Notes: generated by a model not told the origin, from the sequence alone. Counted from the first letter of the stretch, positions 34,171 to 43,306 are shown. The stretch: DNA of 64,000 nucleotides from Calothrix sp. FI2-JRJ7 (GCA_019359675.1 JAHHGX010000067.1:161878-225877); one strand, 5' to 3'. Program-made: numbers and translations.

Positions 34171-34512
34171 ATGAATCTACTTGATTGCACAACTTGGATT
34201 AAAAAGCTAGTGTTATTAACAACATTAACGGTAGCTACTAGTGTGAGTTTATCATTTGATATTTCCGCAGAAGCACAGTTAAATCCTCGCCCCAGTATTT
34301 TTAAAGAGTATCCTTACAGACGCGCTCAAGGGCGTAAAGTTAAACGTGGCTCAACTCTAAGACCCAAAGCTAAACCACCTAATATTAAACCGAAAAAACA
34401 AGGCGCCGTTGCAAATAACCGCAGAAGACCTTTTACGAAAGTAGAGAAAAAATCACCATTACAACCGTTAACAATAGAATTTCACGCTCCTAGATATCCT
34501 GGTTCCCGTTGA
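34171..34512 (+). CDS. Small secreted basic protein
   Basis: 113 residues. A signal peptide is clear: basic start, hydrophobic core LVLLTTLTVATSVSLSF and a cleavage site after AEA. The mature part is very basic and Pro-rich (RAQGRKVKRGSTLRPKAKPP ... NNRRRPFTKVEKK). No family recognised. Its TGA overlaps the next gene's ATG by one base (TGATG), so the two are translationally coupled. Confidence 0.7.
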   Translation: MNLLDCTTWIKKLVLLTTLTVATSVSLSFDISAEAQLNPRPSIFKEYPYRRAQGRKVKRGSTLRPKAKPPNIKPKKQGAVANNRRRPFTKVEKKSPLQPLTIEFHAPRYPGSR

Positions 34513-35639
34513 TGCAGCCTATTATTCAGACTATTCCTTTGCGACACATGGCTTCTGGTGATGTTTTGTCGCTACAAGTTTACAAGTTTATCGGCGCCCA
34601 ATCTGGCAAAAAAGTTTATATCCAATCAAACTTACATGGCGCCGAAATTTGTGGTAATGCTGTAATACATCAGCTGATTGAATTTTTGTTAAGTATCAGT
34701 GCCACTCGTTTGGCTGGAGAAATTTGGCTAGTTCCCGTTTGTAACCCAATGGGAACAAATGAACGCGCACAACACTTTTCTCCAGGACGCTATTGTAGCT
34801 ACGAAGCGAAGGATTGGAATCGAATTTTTTGGGACTACGAAAAAGAAGCTGATGATTTAGCAGCTTTTGCTAAATCTCAACTTCTGCTGGAAATAGAGGT
34901 CGTCAGACAGAACTATCTAACCATCATCAAGCAGAAATTCGCCCAACTTTTAGAAAAAATTAATTCTTCAAGCAGCGTCCCCTTTACTCAAAAGTTCCGC
35001 TACAAGCTACAATCACTTAGTTTAGATGCTGACTATTTGATTGATTTACATAGTTCAACCAATCAAGGGTTGAATTATCTCTATTATTTTCATAACCGCG
35101 AACAGAGTTCTAAATATTTCTTACTTGATTTCGGAATTTTACTAGATGAGTATGATGGTGATGCGTTTGATGAAGCTTTTATTAAACCTTGGCTAGCTTT
35201 GGAACAGCACTTTCAATCTCTAGGTAGAGAAATTAAGTTTGATGTCGATGCTTGGACTCTTGAGCTTGGCACGGGAATGCAAATTAATTTAGATTCTGTG
35301 ACACGAGGTGTTGAGGGGATTAAAAATTATTTGATTCAAAAATGCGTTCTTAGTAATCCTAATTTGTCTGAAAGTATTAGATTCAATAGTCAAATGATGT
35401 TTATTAGACGCGCTAATATTATAAAATATTTTGCGCCTATTGGTGGTATGATTCAAAATAGACTCAATTTAGGTAAGTATGTGAAAGTTGGAGATATTAT
35501 TTATAAGATATTAAGTTTTAATAAGCAAGGTGAGTTACCTCAAGTAATAAATATACGCGCGCAAGCTGAGGGGTTAGTTTATGATATTTCAACTAATCAA
35601 GCGGTGAATGAAGGTGAATTTGTTATGGGAGTGGGTTAA
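34512..35639 (+). CDS. Succinylglutamate desuccinylase/aspartoacylase family zinc hydrolase
   Basis: About 375 residues from ATG 34512. The zinc carboxypeptidase-like core has HGAE in SNLHGAEICGNAVI (His and Glu ligands), IWLVPVCNPMGTNER, and the third ligand His in DLHSSTNQG. A C-terminal beta module (FAPIGGMIQNRLNLGKYVKV) resembles a biotinyl/lipoyl-like fold found in this family. It removes acyl groups from amino acids or similar compounds. Coupled to the preceding secreted protein gene. Confidence 0.88.
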   Translation: MQPIIQTIPLRHMASGDVLSLQVYKFIGAQSGKKVYIQSNLHGAEICGNAVIHQLIEFLLSISATRLAGEIWLVPVCNPMGTNERAQHFSPGRYCSYEAKDWNRIFWDYEKEADDLAAFAKSQLLLEIEVVRQNYLTIIKQKFAQLLEKINSSSSVPFTQKFRYKLQSLSLDADYLIDLHSSTNQGLNYLYYFHNREQSSKYFLLDFGILLDEYDGDAFDEAFIKPWLALEQHFQSLGREIKFDVDAWTLELGTGMQINLDSVTRGVEGIKNYLIQKCVLSNPNLSESIRFNSQMMFIRRANIIKYFAPIGGMIQNRLNLGKYVKVGDIIYKILSFNKQGELPQVINIRAQAEGLVYDISTNQAVNEGEFVMGVG

Positions 35640-35714
35640 TAGATTAAACTTGGATGGTAGCATTTACCAAAAATCAAGTAAGGTTAGAATCCTAATTTAA
35701 GGGTGGAGTTCCAA

Positions 35715-36671
35715 GTGAGCAGTATTGAAAATGACATGTATTCATTTTCAGAAGAGGTGATGATTCCCCAGGCGCCTCCTGAGTTTAAGTCGGGATTTAT
35801 CGGTATTATTGGTCGTCCCAATGTCGGTAAATCTACTTTGATGAATCAATTAGTAGGTCAAAAAATTGCCATAACTTCACCCGTGGCACAAACAACGCGG
35901 AACCGTTTGCGTGGAATTTTGACGACACCAAAAGCTCAGTTAATATTCGTCGATACTCCAGGAATTCATAAACCCCATCACCAATTGGGCGAAGTTTTAG
36001 TACAAAATGCCAAAATAGCGATTGAATCGGTCGATGTTGTATTGTTTGTTGTTGATGCTTCTGTGAGTTGCGGTACTGGTGATTTGTACATTGCTGATTT
36101 AGTTAGTCGTAGTCAAACTCCTATAGTTCTAGGATTAAACAAAATTGACCAACAACCGCAGAATGCCGATGCAATTGATAAAAGCTATATGCAGATGGCT
36201 GAGTTACACAAATGGCAGACGATTAAGTTTTCTGCCCAAAACGGTCAGGGATTGCCACAGCTTGAAGATAAATTAATCGAACGGTTAGAAACGGGACCCT
36301 ATTATTATCCACCCGATTTAGTTACCGACCAACCCGAACGCTTTATTATGGGTGAACTTATCCGCGAACAAATACTTTTGCTAACGCGCGAAGAAGTTCC
36401 TCACTCTGTTGCTGTTGCTATCGACAAGGTTGAGGAAACAGCCACTATTACCCGTGTTATCGCAACGATTAACGTTGAGCGCGATTCCCAAAAAGGAATT
36501 TTAATTGGGAAAGGTGGAACTATGCTCAAATCTATCGGTAGTGCCGCACGTGAGCAGATTCAAAAATTGATTGCAGGTAAAGTATACCTAGAATTGTTCG
36601 TGAAAGTACAGCCAAAATGGCGCCAGTCACGAATTAGACTCGCTGAACTTGGCTATCGAGTTGAGGAATAG
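35715..36671 (+). CDS. era: GTPase Era
   Basis: About 318 residues from GTG 35715, which has GGAG six bases upstream; GTG 35703 and ATG 35736 are alternatives. Residues 25-190 are the GTPase domain with G1 GRPNVGKST, G3 DTPG (FVDTPGIHKPHHQLGE) and G4 NKID. The C-terminal KH domain includes ILIGKGGTMLKSIGSAAREQ. Era binds 16S rRNA and helps 30S subunit maturation. The N-terminus is longer than in E. coli, common in cyanobacteria. Confidence 0.95.
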   Translation: MSSIENDMYSFSEEVMIPQAPPEFKSGFIGIIGRPNVGKSTLMNQLVGQKIAITSPVAQTTRNRLRGILTTPKAQLIFVDTPGIHKPHHQLGEVLVQNAKIAIESVDVVLFVVDASVSCGTGDLYIADLVSRSQTPIVLGLNKIDQQPQNADAIDKSYMQMAELHKWQTIKFSAQNGQGLPQLEDKLIERLETGPYYYPPDLVTDQPERFIMGELIREQILLLTREEVPHSVAVAIDKVEETATITRVIATINVERDSQKGILIGKGGTMLKSIGSAAREQIQKLIAGKVYLELFVKVQPKWRQSRIRLAELGYRVEE

Positions 36672-36792
36672 CCAGGAATAACATAGTATATTTGATGCAT
36701 ATTGATAGTTTTTTTTGTATGAGTGGGAATAATAATTAAGGAAATTAGTAGTTAATTATTTATTCAACTTATAATTACTTTCATTTAAGACG

Positions 36793-37032
36793 ATGGAGCC
36801 AAACCAGCAAGAACAGCGACTCGCTGCCGACCAAGATTTCCTTAAATCCCTCAATGAACTAGAGGATATTCTCCAAGAAAATCTTCTAGAAGACTTGGCG
36901 CCACTACCCGAAGAGGAAATTCCAACTCAGTCACCTGACGAACTAAATATAGACCTGGCAGCTTGGGAGGATGCAGTCGCTGACATAGAACAATATTTTG
37001 AAAGTAAGCACAAAAAAGAGCCGTCGTCGTAA
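36793..37032 (+). CDS. Small acidic hypothetical protein
   Basis: 79 residues, strongly acidic and helical (FLKSLNELEDILQENLLEDL, later DLAAWEDAVADIEQYFES). No membrane segment. It starts about 120 bases after era and may be cotranscribed. A conserved cyanobacterial family of this shape exists as I recall, without known function. Confidence 0.7.
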   Translation: MEPNQQEQRLAADQDFLKSLNELEDILQENLLEDLAPLPEEEIPTQSPDELNIDLAAWEDAVADIEQYFESKHKKEPSS

Positions 37033-37074
37033 TAATTAGTTTAGTAATTACTTTAGTAATCATTAAAATGATTA

Positions 37075-37854
37075 TTACGAATGCTTCTGTCGCATTGCTT
37101 CATATAACAGCAGTGCTGAGGCAATGGCAACGTTTAATGACTCAACGTTTGCGCTAAGGGGTATATTCACTTGTATATCCGCCATTGCCACCAATTCTTC
37201 TGATAACCCCGCACCCTCATTACCTAACAAAATTAAACTTGGTTTTTGCCAGTCTACTTCCCAGTAAGTTTTTGCGGCGCCTGGTAATGTTGCCACTATT
37301 TGCATTCCAGCGTTTTTAGCTAAACTAACTGTATTTTTTAAATCTTCGCTTACAGACATTGGAACTCTAAACCATTGCCCCGCGCTCGCTCTCATCACTT
37401 TAGGGTTGTCTAAATCAACACTCCCTTTACTAAGCCATAGTCCAGATACACCCGCACCAGCAGCCGTACGAACAATTGTACCTAAATTACCTGGGTCTTG
37501 AATTGTCTCTAAGGCAAGTACTAACCCAGAAAATGGTATTTTTTTAACTTGATAATTCCGCTTGGCCGTTGTAACAACTCCATCGGGTTGTACTGTTGTT
37601 GCTAATGCGCTTAATACTTCTTCACTGACTACTTCTGCACGCACACATTTTTGGGAAGCTTTCTGCCACAGTTCAAAATGCGTTGTTTGCCATTTTTCTG
37701 TGCAACATAAAGTCATCAAAGGATAATCAACAGCATAAGCTTCTTCGAGCAAATGCGTTCCTTCGAGTAATAGCAAATCCTCACTATGACGCTCTTTAGA
37801 AGAGTGCAGCTTGCGAATTTGCTTTACTAAAGGATTTTGTAAACTTGTTAACAT
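37075..37854 (-). CDS. TrmH/SpoU family RNA 2'-O-methyltransferase
   Basis: 259 residues. N-terminal substrate-binding part (NPLVKQIRKLHSSKERHSED, LLEGTHLLEEA) followed by the SPOUT knot domain with VLALETIQDPGNLGTIVRTA, ASAGQWFRVP, LILLGNEGAGLS and NIPLSANVESLNVAIASALLLYE, which are motifs 1, 2 and 3. It methylates a ribose in rRNA or tRNA using SAM. It converges on the small acidic gene. Confidence 0.92.
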   Translation of the reverse strand: MLTSLQNPLVKQIRKLHSSKERHSEDLLLLEGTHLLEEAYAVDYPLMTLCCTEKWQTTHFELWQKASQKCVRAEVVSEEVLSALATTVQPDGVVTTAKRNYQVKKIPFSGLVLALETIQDPGNLGTIVRTAAGAGVSGLWLSKGSVDLDNPKVMRASAGQWFRVPMSVSEDLKNTVSLAKNAGMQIVATLPGAAKTYWEVDWQKPSLILLGNEGAGLSEELVAMADIQVNIPLSANVESLNVAIASALLLYEAMRQKHS

Positions 37855-37864
37855 AAGAGTGCTG

Positions 37865-37911
37865 AGTAGGAGTTAGGATTTAGGAGTTAGGAGTTAGGGG
37901 TTAGGAGTTAA
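37865..37911. repeat. TTAGGAG heptamer tandem repeat
   Basis: Six or so consecutive copies of TAGGAGT / TTAGGAG with small changes just upstream of the methyltransferase gene, followed by scattered AGCACTTT and CTCAGCAC units to 37965. Confidence 0.85.
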
Positions 37912-37976
37912 AGATATTACTTAGCACTTTCAACTCAGCACTTTTCTTCGCACTCAGCACTTTTTACTTATTAAAA

Positions 37977-38058
37977 TGCGGAACTCGGGACTTGAACCCG
38001 AAAGCCTTGCGGCACATGAACCTGAATCATGCGCGTCTGCCAATTCCGCCAGTTCCGC
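37977..38058 (-). tRNA. tRNA-Leu (CAG)
   Basis: Reads on the minus strand from GCGGAACT to AGTTCCGC plus discriminator A. Class II with a long variable arm. The anticodon stem CATGA/TCATG holds the loop TTCAGGT, giving CAG; the T arm is CGGGTTCAAGTCCCG. CCA is not encoded. Confidence 0.93.
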
Positions 38059-38229
38059 TGGCTTGTTTTAACTAACAGTCTATAATTGTGACTTACTTAT
38101 CTTTTCTTGTCAATAGCGTACTTTTGACTCTTGATGTAATTATTTTCTTGTTTATGTAGTCTAAAAATGTAGACAAATTAATTCTTTACTGTAGAATCTT
38201 AACCAACTTCCAACGTATAAATTTAATTC

Positions 38230-39615
38230 TTGTTTCTGGAGGGTAGGCTTATCAGTCCACTTAGCGGCTTATCAGATGCCAAGTCGTCACCCGAAGCAGA
38301 CTCCTCAGTCTTGCAAATATGGGGAGGGCATCCTTTACAGGGCCATGTCAAAATCAGCGGAGCAAAAAATTCGGCGCTGGTGTTAATGGCTGGTGCAATA
38401 CTATGTTCTGAAGATTGCCGCATTCGCAACGTGCCAAGGCTGGCTGATGTGGAGCGCATGAGCCAAGTTTTATTGGCTTTGGGTGTTGGTGTTAAGCGCG
38501 ATGGCGAAGTATTAGATATCAACGCCAAAGACTTTGCTACTTCTAAAGCTCCTTATGAACTTGTCACCCAGTTACGAGCAAGCTTTTTTGCAATTGGTTC
38601 GATTTTAGCGCGATTGGGTGTAGCCCAAATGCCTTTGCCTGGTGGTTGTGCTATTGGTGCCAGACCTGTAGACTTACATGTTCGTGGTCTACAAGCGATG
38701 GGAGCAGAAGTACAAATTGAACACGGCATTTGTAACGCTTACGTTCCTGGTAGTAACCGTAGGCTCAAAGGCGCCAAAATTTATCTTGACTCTCCTAGTG
38801 TGGGCGCCACCGAAACCTTAATGATGGCGGCAACATTAGCAGACGGTGAAACTCTGATTGAAAATGCTGCTCGTGAACCAGAAGTAGTTGATTTAGCGAA
38901 CTTCTGTAAGTCGATGGGCGCCAAAATTCAGGGTGCTGGCACAAGCACAATTACAATTGTTGGTGTAGAAAAATTACATTCAACTGATTACACAGTAATT
39001 CCTGACCGTATAGAAGCAGGCACGTTTTTAACAGCGGGCGCAATTACACGTTCAGATTTATTATTATCACCAGTAGTACCCGAACATCTTTTACCAGTTA
39101 TTGCCAAACTGCGAGAAATGGGGGTTCCTATTATTGAGGAAGGAACTAATAGTCTACGTATCAAGCCAGCAGATGCTCTTAAAGCTGCTGACATTGAAAC
39201 GTTGCCACATCCAGGTTTTCCTACCGATATGCAAGCTCCATTTATGTCGTTGATGGCTGTAGCAGATGGCGATAGCTTAATAAACGAAACTGTATTTGAA
39301 AATCGCCTGCGTCACGCTTCAGAACTAAATCGTTTAGGAGCTGATATTCGCGTTAAAGGCAATATTGCTTTTATTCGAGGAGTGCCTGTACTATCTGGGG
39401 CGCCTGTAATTGGTAGTGATTTACGTGCTGCTGCTGCTTTAGTTGTAGCTGGTTTAGCCGCTAGCGGTCTAACAACCATCAAAGGACTACAGTTTTTAGA
39501 CCGAGGTTACGACCGTCTTGATTTGAAATTACTTTCAGTAGGAGCAAAAATTAAGCGCGTCTCCGAAGCAGAAACTGAAGCAGATGCAACCGCACCTTAT
39601 TTGGCGCCTTTGTAA
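38230..39615 (+). CDS. murA: UDP-N-acetylglucosamine 1-carboxyvinyltransferase
   Basis: MurA adds enolpyruvate from PEP to UDP-GlcNAc, the first committed step of peptidoglycan synthesis. 461 residues from the furthest start. Motifs: [20 protein letters not shown], the active-site Cys in [31 protein letters not shown] and [15 protein letters not shown]. The start is unclear: TTG 38230 has no ribosome site, while a strong GGAGGGT sits before an ATC codon at 38250, and the conserved part only begins near TTG 38311. The coding body is certain. Confidence 0.93.
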   Translation: MFLEGRLISPLSGLSDAKSSPEADSSVLQIWGGHPLQGHVKISGAKNSALVLMAGAILCSEDCRIRNVPRLADVERMSQVLLALGVGVKRDGEVLDINAKDFATSKAPYELVTQLRASFFAIGSILARLGVAQMPLPGGCAIGARPVDLHVRGLQAMGAEVQIEHGICNAYVPGSNRRLKGAKIYLDSPSVGATETLMMAATLADGETLIENAAREPEVVDLANFCKSMGAKIQGAGTSTITIVGVEKLHSTDYTVIPDRIEAGTFLTAGAITRSDLLLSPVVPEHLLPVIAKLREMGVPIIEEGTNSLRIKPADALKAADIETLPHPGFPTDMQAPFMSLMAVADGDSLINETVFENRLRHASELNRLGADIRVKGNIAFIRGVPVLSGAPVIGSDLRAAAALVVAGLAASGLTTIKGLQFLDRGYDRLDLKLLSVGAKIKRVSEAETEADATAPYLAPL

Positions 39616-39651
39616 AACCAAAATCAAATTTTTGATTTGATTCTAATCAAC

Positions 39652-39683
39652 TCTTGTGGGTTGGGCATCCTTGCCCGACCCTT
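39652..39683. repeat. CTTGTGGG-TTGGGCATCC repeat
   Basis: CTTGTGGGTTGGGCATCC followed by TTGCCCGACCC, a diverged copy of the 6860-6932 family in which both sides of the small hairpin changed (GGTTGGGC with GCCCGACC). Confidence 0.7.
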
Positions 39684-39714
39684 TGTATTATCTCGTTATA
39701 ATATCTATAGAAAT

Positions 39715-39779
39715 TGGTACGTGACACTACACCTCTTATAACTACGCTGAAATTTTTCTATGCCGTCACGCACCCTACC
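39715..39779. repeat. GTGCGTGACGC hairpin repeat, degenerate copy 6
   Basis: GGTACGTGACACTAC on the left against GCCGTCACGCACCCTAC on the right. It resembles copy 1 in its loop (CTCTTATAACTACGCTGAAA). Confidence 0.75.
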
Positions 39780-39803
39780 GTTACGCACCCCACTACACTT
39801 ATT

Positions 39804-40682
39804 ATGTCTATATTAAAAAATCAATTAATTGGTTTGAAAGCTGACTCATTTCGCCATCCTCTTGACTTAGAAGCGACCAAAGCGCTCAAGCAAATACCAG
39901 GACTGGATATGATGGTGCGTAACCTTTTAGGACCTCTCGCAGAACAGGTTTTTTATGTCGAAAATATTGCTTCCAGTGTTTTGGTTGGACAAAACCAACT
40001 CCCAGAACTTCACAATTTGCTCCTCGAAGCTTGTAAAATGCTCGATATTGAGCCACCACAACTTTACATTCGACAACATCCGGCGCCAAATGCCTATACT
40101 TTTGCAATGCGTGGTAAACAACCATTTATCGTGGTTCATACTTCGCTCATCGATATGCTAACTCCTCTAGAAATTCAAGCAGTTATCGCACACGAGTTAG
40201 GACATCTCAAATGTGACCATAGCGTTTATTTAACTCCTGTTAATTTACTAATTCTAGCCGCTACCGCTGTCCCTACAGTCGGTACCTTTCTTGCCCAAGC
40301 CATACAAGCACAGCTTTTAGAGTGGGTACGATGTGCTGAGTTTACCTGCGACCGTGCTGCTTTACTTGCAACTGGTGACCCCAAGGTCGTAATGTCAGTA
40401 CTCATGAAACTTGCAGGTGGTTCCCCAAAAATAGCACCGCAACTCAACCTTGATGCATTTATTGCTCAAGCGCGCGACTACGATGATATTAGTAAAACAG
40501 AAATTGGCGAAACCTTTAAAGCTGCACACACCGCTCAACTTACCCACCCAGTCCCTGTATTACGCGCTCGCGAAATTGACCGCTGGTCTTCGAGCAAAGA
40601 ATATCAAAAACTATTGCAAAATCATACGAAGGTAGATTATAATAATGAGGTTGCACCCAAGGGCGGGTGGCGAAACTGGTAG
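39804..40682 (+). CDS. M48 family zinc metallopeptidase (HtpX-like)
   Basis: About 292 residues from ATG 39804 (MSILKNQLIGLKAD); the frame extends upstream only through the hairpin repeat. The zinc motif is VIAHELGHLKCDHSVY. Hydrophobic helices follow (LLILAATAVPTVGTFLAQAI), then the conserved RCAEFTCDRAALLAT with the third ligand. The end of the gene runs into tRNA-Leu: the last seven codons and the TAG (GGWRNW then stop) are the first 22 bases of the tRNA. It is a membrane-bound protease of the HtpX group. Confidence 0.9.
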   Translation: MSILKNQLIGLKADSFRHPLDLEATKALKQIPGLDMMVRNLLGPLAEQVFYVENIASSVLVGQNQLPELHNLLLEACKMLDIEPPQLYIRQHPAPNAYTFAMRGKQPFIVVHTSLIDMLTPLEIQAVIAHELGHLKCDHSVYLTPVNLLILAATAVPTVGTFLAQAIQAQLLEWVRCAEFTCDRAALLATGDPKVVMSVLMKLAGGSPKIAPQLNLDAFIAQARDYDDISKTEIGETFKAAHTAQLTHPVPVLRAREIDRWSSSKEYQKLLQNHTKVDYNNEVAPKGGWRNW

Positions 40683-40745
40683 ACGCAGCAGACTCAAAAT
40701 CTGCCGCCCTATAAAGGCGTGAGAGTTCGATTCTCTCCTCGCCCA
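40661..40745 (+). tRNA. tRNA-Leu (CAA)
   Basis: Acceptor GGGCGGG pairs with CTCGCCC, with discriminator A. D arm GGCGAAACTGGTAGACGC, anticodon stem GCAGA/TCTGC with loop CTCAAAA (anticodon CAA), long variable arm CCGCCCTATAAAGGCGTG, T arm GAGAGTTCGATTCTCTC. CCA is not encoded. Its 5' part overlaps the end of the M48 peptidase gene. Confidence 0.93.
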
Positions 40746-40790
40746 TATTTGTAAACAAGACAAAACTTGAAATCAGAAGTTCTGGATAAG

Positions 40791-40820
40791 AAAAGACGTA
40801 ATTTAATACGTCTTTTTTTT
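40791..40820 (+). terminator. Intrinsic terminator after tRNA-Leu(CAA)
   Basis: AAGACGTA (40793-40800) pairs with TACGTCTT (40807-40814) around ATTTAA, and eight T follow in all. Confidence 0.9.
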
Positions 40821-40976
40821 GTCCAAGTAATAATCGCTACAGATAAGTATAATTTAATAGGTTTTGATATATAAATATGAATTTTTGATTCATTTTTAGT
40901 TGAAAGTGCGTACTTTTCCGGAATCAGATACTTTTTAATGTCAATGGAAATGTGAGCGGTAGTAAGACGATATACA

Positions 40977-41531
40977 ATGAGCGATATTGGGCTGCTGATG
41001 ACGAGCATATTGGTAATGGGGCAAAAACTTTCTGACAATTTGCCTCAACAGCTTGTGGTTCAGCACGAAAACGATTTATTTAACACAAATTCAACACATT
41101 TACCCAATTCAACTGCAACGCTTCAAGTTACACCACCTGAGTTTACTCAGCTTGGTGATACTTCTCCTGCTGTCGTATTTTCATCTAATTATAAAGTAAA
41201 AGGAATACTAAGTAATATTTTAGCTAAAATTGTTTCTGAAAAAGAGTTATTGACACAAGGAGAAATAGTTGCAGATCAAGACAATAATTCTGTGATAGCA
41301 GCAATTAACCGTAGAAGAACTACGAGCAGTCTTCCAAGGGTAGAATTTGGTGATTCAGGTACTCCAGTACGAGTTATACAAAAGTTATTAGTATCTAGTG
41401 GTTATACTATAGAAGTAGATGGTTTTTTTGGCGCCTTGACTGAAACCGCTGTCAAAGCTTTTCAATATCAACGTAAGATAGGGGTTGATGGAATCGTTGG
41501 ACAAAATACTTGGCTAGAATTAACAAGATGA
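40977..41531 (+). CDS. Peptidoglycan-binding domain protein
   Basis: 184 residues. The C-terminal part (about 118-184) is a peptidoglycan-binding type 1 domain: EFGDSGTPVRVIQKLLVSSGY, EVDGFFGALTETAVKAFQYQ, GVDGIVGQNTWLEL. The N-terminal 110 residues are low-complexity with a weakly hydrophobic start (MSDIGLLMTSILVMG) that might be a poor signal. Likely binds the cell wall. A palindrome follows 15 bases after the stop. Confidence 0.85.
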   Translation: MSDIGLLMTSILVMGQKLSDNLPQQLVVQHENDLFNTNSTHLPNSTATLQVTPPEFTQLGDTSPAVVFSSNYKVKGILSNILAKIVSEKELLTQGEIVADQDNNSVIAAINRRRTTSSLPRVEFGDSGTPVRVIQKLLVSSGYTIEVDGFFGALTETAVKAFQYQRKIGVDGIVGQNTWLELTR

Positions 41532-41545
41532 GAAGTCCTGTTTCA

Positions 41546-41568
41546 AGACGTTACATGTAACGTCCCTA
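41546..41568. repeat. AGACGTTACATGTAACGTC palindrome, copy 2
   Basis: Identical core to 20895 and 57238, followed by CCTAC. Confidence 0.85.
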
Positions 41569-41591
41569 CGTATGATCTATGATACGATATA

Positions 41592-42684
41592 TTACCGATG
41601 TTTATGCTGTTCTAACAATTGCTGTGCGCGAGGTTTATAGATGAGGTGAAACAATGCCTCAATATAACGTAACAAGTCTTCACGGTTTTCTTTGGATATA
41701 AAATTCCAGAAACCGTATGTACGTGCAAGAGATAAAAGTTTAGTGGTATGAATTTTCCAGGTGTAAGCAGTGTAAACTCTTTCAATACCGCGTTTTGAAA
41801 TTTCATCCCAGTATCTGGTCTTCCTAACACACCTTCTTGTCCAAACCATCCATGAGGTGATACCAATACGATATTGAATATCATTGGGATGCGTGATATA
41901 AAAGTTTCCAGAGTTTGAGGCGCCGGAGAGTCGATTAATTCATCTAGAATATTAAGAGTTTCGAGGACTCGTGAAGCAGTATTTCCCCAACCTGGTTCAA
42001 ACCCCATCGTTTGTAAGTCCAAACGAAACGTTTCTAACCGTTCATCTTCTGGAAGGTTGCTTATAAATGCAATAGCTGCTTTAATTTTTTCAGAAAGATG
42101 CTGCTGCGATTGAATGCGTCCATTGATTAATAGTTGGATACCACGATATTGATGCAAACGCAAGAAATTAAATAAACTTTCTTGCCATTGTTTTGGGTCA
42201 GCAAAAAGTTTACTCGAAAGGTAACGGTTGAGGAACTGCACACCTTTGCCAATATTTTTGGGGTCGCGAATTATGGGTGAATAATCGTAAAATGGACCAA
42301 AATCAATTTCTAATAAGTCACCTTCGTTCGGATAATAGCGGTTAACCAAACGGTCACGCATATCCAAAAGTTCCTGTACAGTCATCGCTTCAATACTCAA
42401 ATCAGAAGTCAGCAAGTAAACTTCCTGACTCGCTATTTTAGAACGAATAATAAACAAAGATTAGAGTCTTCTTGAATTATCTCTTGAGTATAATAAATTA
42501 ACTTACTTAGATGTGAACTTTGCTGATGAGCATTTTTTTGATGTTTTGTACAAAAATCTTCATATAAATTTAAAATGTCGTTCCGCAATAAATAACGCTT
42601 CTTACACAAACGTAATTCACTCATCAATGAACGTAAATCATTTTTTTCATCACTAGCTAGGACTGCTTGCAATAATTCAGACAT
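41592..42684 (-). pseudogene. susA: Sucrose synthase, decayed by internal deletion and frameshift
   Basis: Three pieces of cyanobacterial sucrose synthase can be read. Codons 42684-42433 give MSELLQAVLASDEKNDLRS ... KLIYYTQEIIQEDSNLC. The next frame, 42457 to about 41825, gives SKIASQEVYLLTSDLSIEAM, DFGPFYDYSPIIRDPKNIGK, LQTMGFEPGWGNTASRV and SRIPMIFNIVL to GVLGRPDTG. A third frame (to 41592) gives YTWKIHTTKLLSLARTYGFW and LIYKPRAQQLLEQHKHR, the usual C-terminus. About 490 residues holding the UDP-sugar-binding catalytic domain are missing, and a one-base loss shifts the frame near 42445. The product cannot be active. Confidence 0.9.
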
Positions 42685-42997
42685 AGGTATACCTTGTTTT
42701 TATTTTTCTTCGCCCAAAGTCATACTTACACTAACTACAAGTACTTTGCACTTTAACTAAAGAGATAATCCTGGCAACGGATGAGGAACGGATGTAACGG
42801 ATGTAACGGATGGTTGATTCTTAACAAAAGTTTATTTTGCGAGTTTTTTATTTCAGCTAATTTTAATATTAGTAAAGTTAAATCAAGTTTTGAATAGGTA
42901 GATATTATAACTAAGCCAATGCGTCTATAATTGCAGTACAAAATCCAGAAACAAATCCATTTTGGGTTTCAGTGATTAAATATCACAGGAGATTGGT
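42685..42997. other. Spacer upstream of the sucrose synthase remnant and the small membrane protein
   Basis: 313 bases, AT-rich. It contains the TAACGGATG repeat at 42773-42813 and nothing else recognised; no protein-like frame. Confidence 0.5.
42773..42813. repeat. TAACGGATG short tandem repeat
   Basis: Starts GGCAACGGATGAGGAACGG and continues with two exact GATGTAACG units. Confidence 0.85.
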
Positions 42998-43114
42998 ATG
43001 ACTAATAACACGCAAAAAGCAATCATTGAAGACAATAGTGCCCCTAGCATATTTATGACACTGTTGGCTATCTTTTGCGGTATCACGGTTATTTTCCTTC
43101 TAGGTATTGTATAG
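42998..43114 (+). CDS. 38-residue single-helix membrane protein
   Basis: ATG 42998 is preceded by AGGAGA at a normal distance. The product begins MTNNTQKAIIEDNSAPS and then is one hydrophobic helix (IFMTLLAIFCGITVIFLLGIV) up to TAG. Its size and shape fit a small subunit or regulator of a membrane complex, but I do not recognise it. A hairpin repeat that may end the transcript follows 40 bases later. Confidence 0.65.
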   Translation: MTNNTQKAIIEDNSAPSIFMTLLAIFCGITVIFLLGIV

Positions 43115-43157
43115 ATACTAATCGTAATTACATTGGCCTAAATAAGCAAAGAAATCG

Positions 43158-43223
43158 AGAAACCCGGTTTCTAATGCCAAATCGTTATTTATTACAAGAT
43201 TTCAATGAAGAAACCGGGTTTTT
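43158..43223. repeat. AGAAACCCGGTTTCT hairpin repeat
   Basis: AGAAACCCGGTTTCT (43158-43172) and GAAACCGGGTTTTT (from 43210) are inverted arms, with five T at the end. The same layout as 17589-17653, but with CCCGGG in place of CCAGG in both arms. Confidence 0.75.
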
Positions 43224-43306
43224 GCTGTATAACTATAAAACTGTAGAGATATTTAGCTTTGTAATTCTCTACAGTTTTTTATTCTTTATTTCGTTGTATA
43301 ATTAAG

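Noticed and set aside
39714..39803. Upstream extension of the M48 peptidase (MVRDTTPLIT...)
   Set aside because: These codons are the hairpin repeat read as protein; ATG 39804 starts the conserved part.
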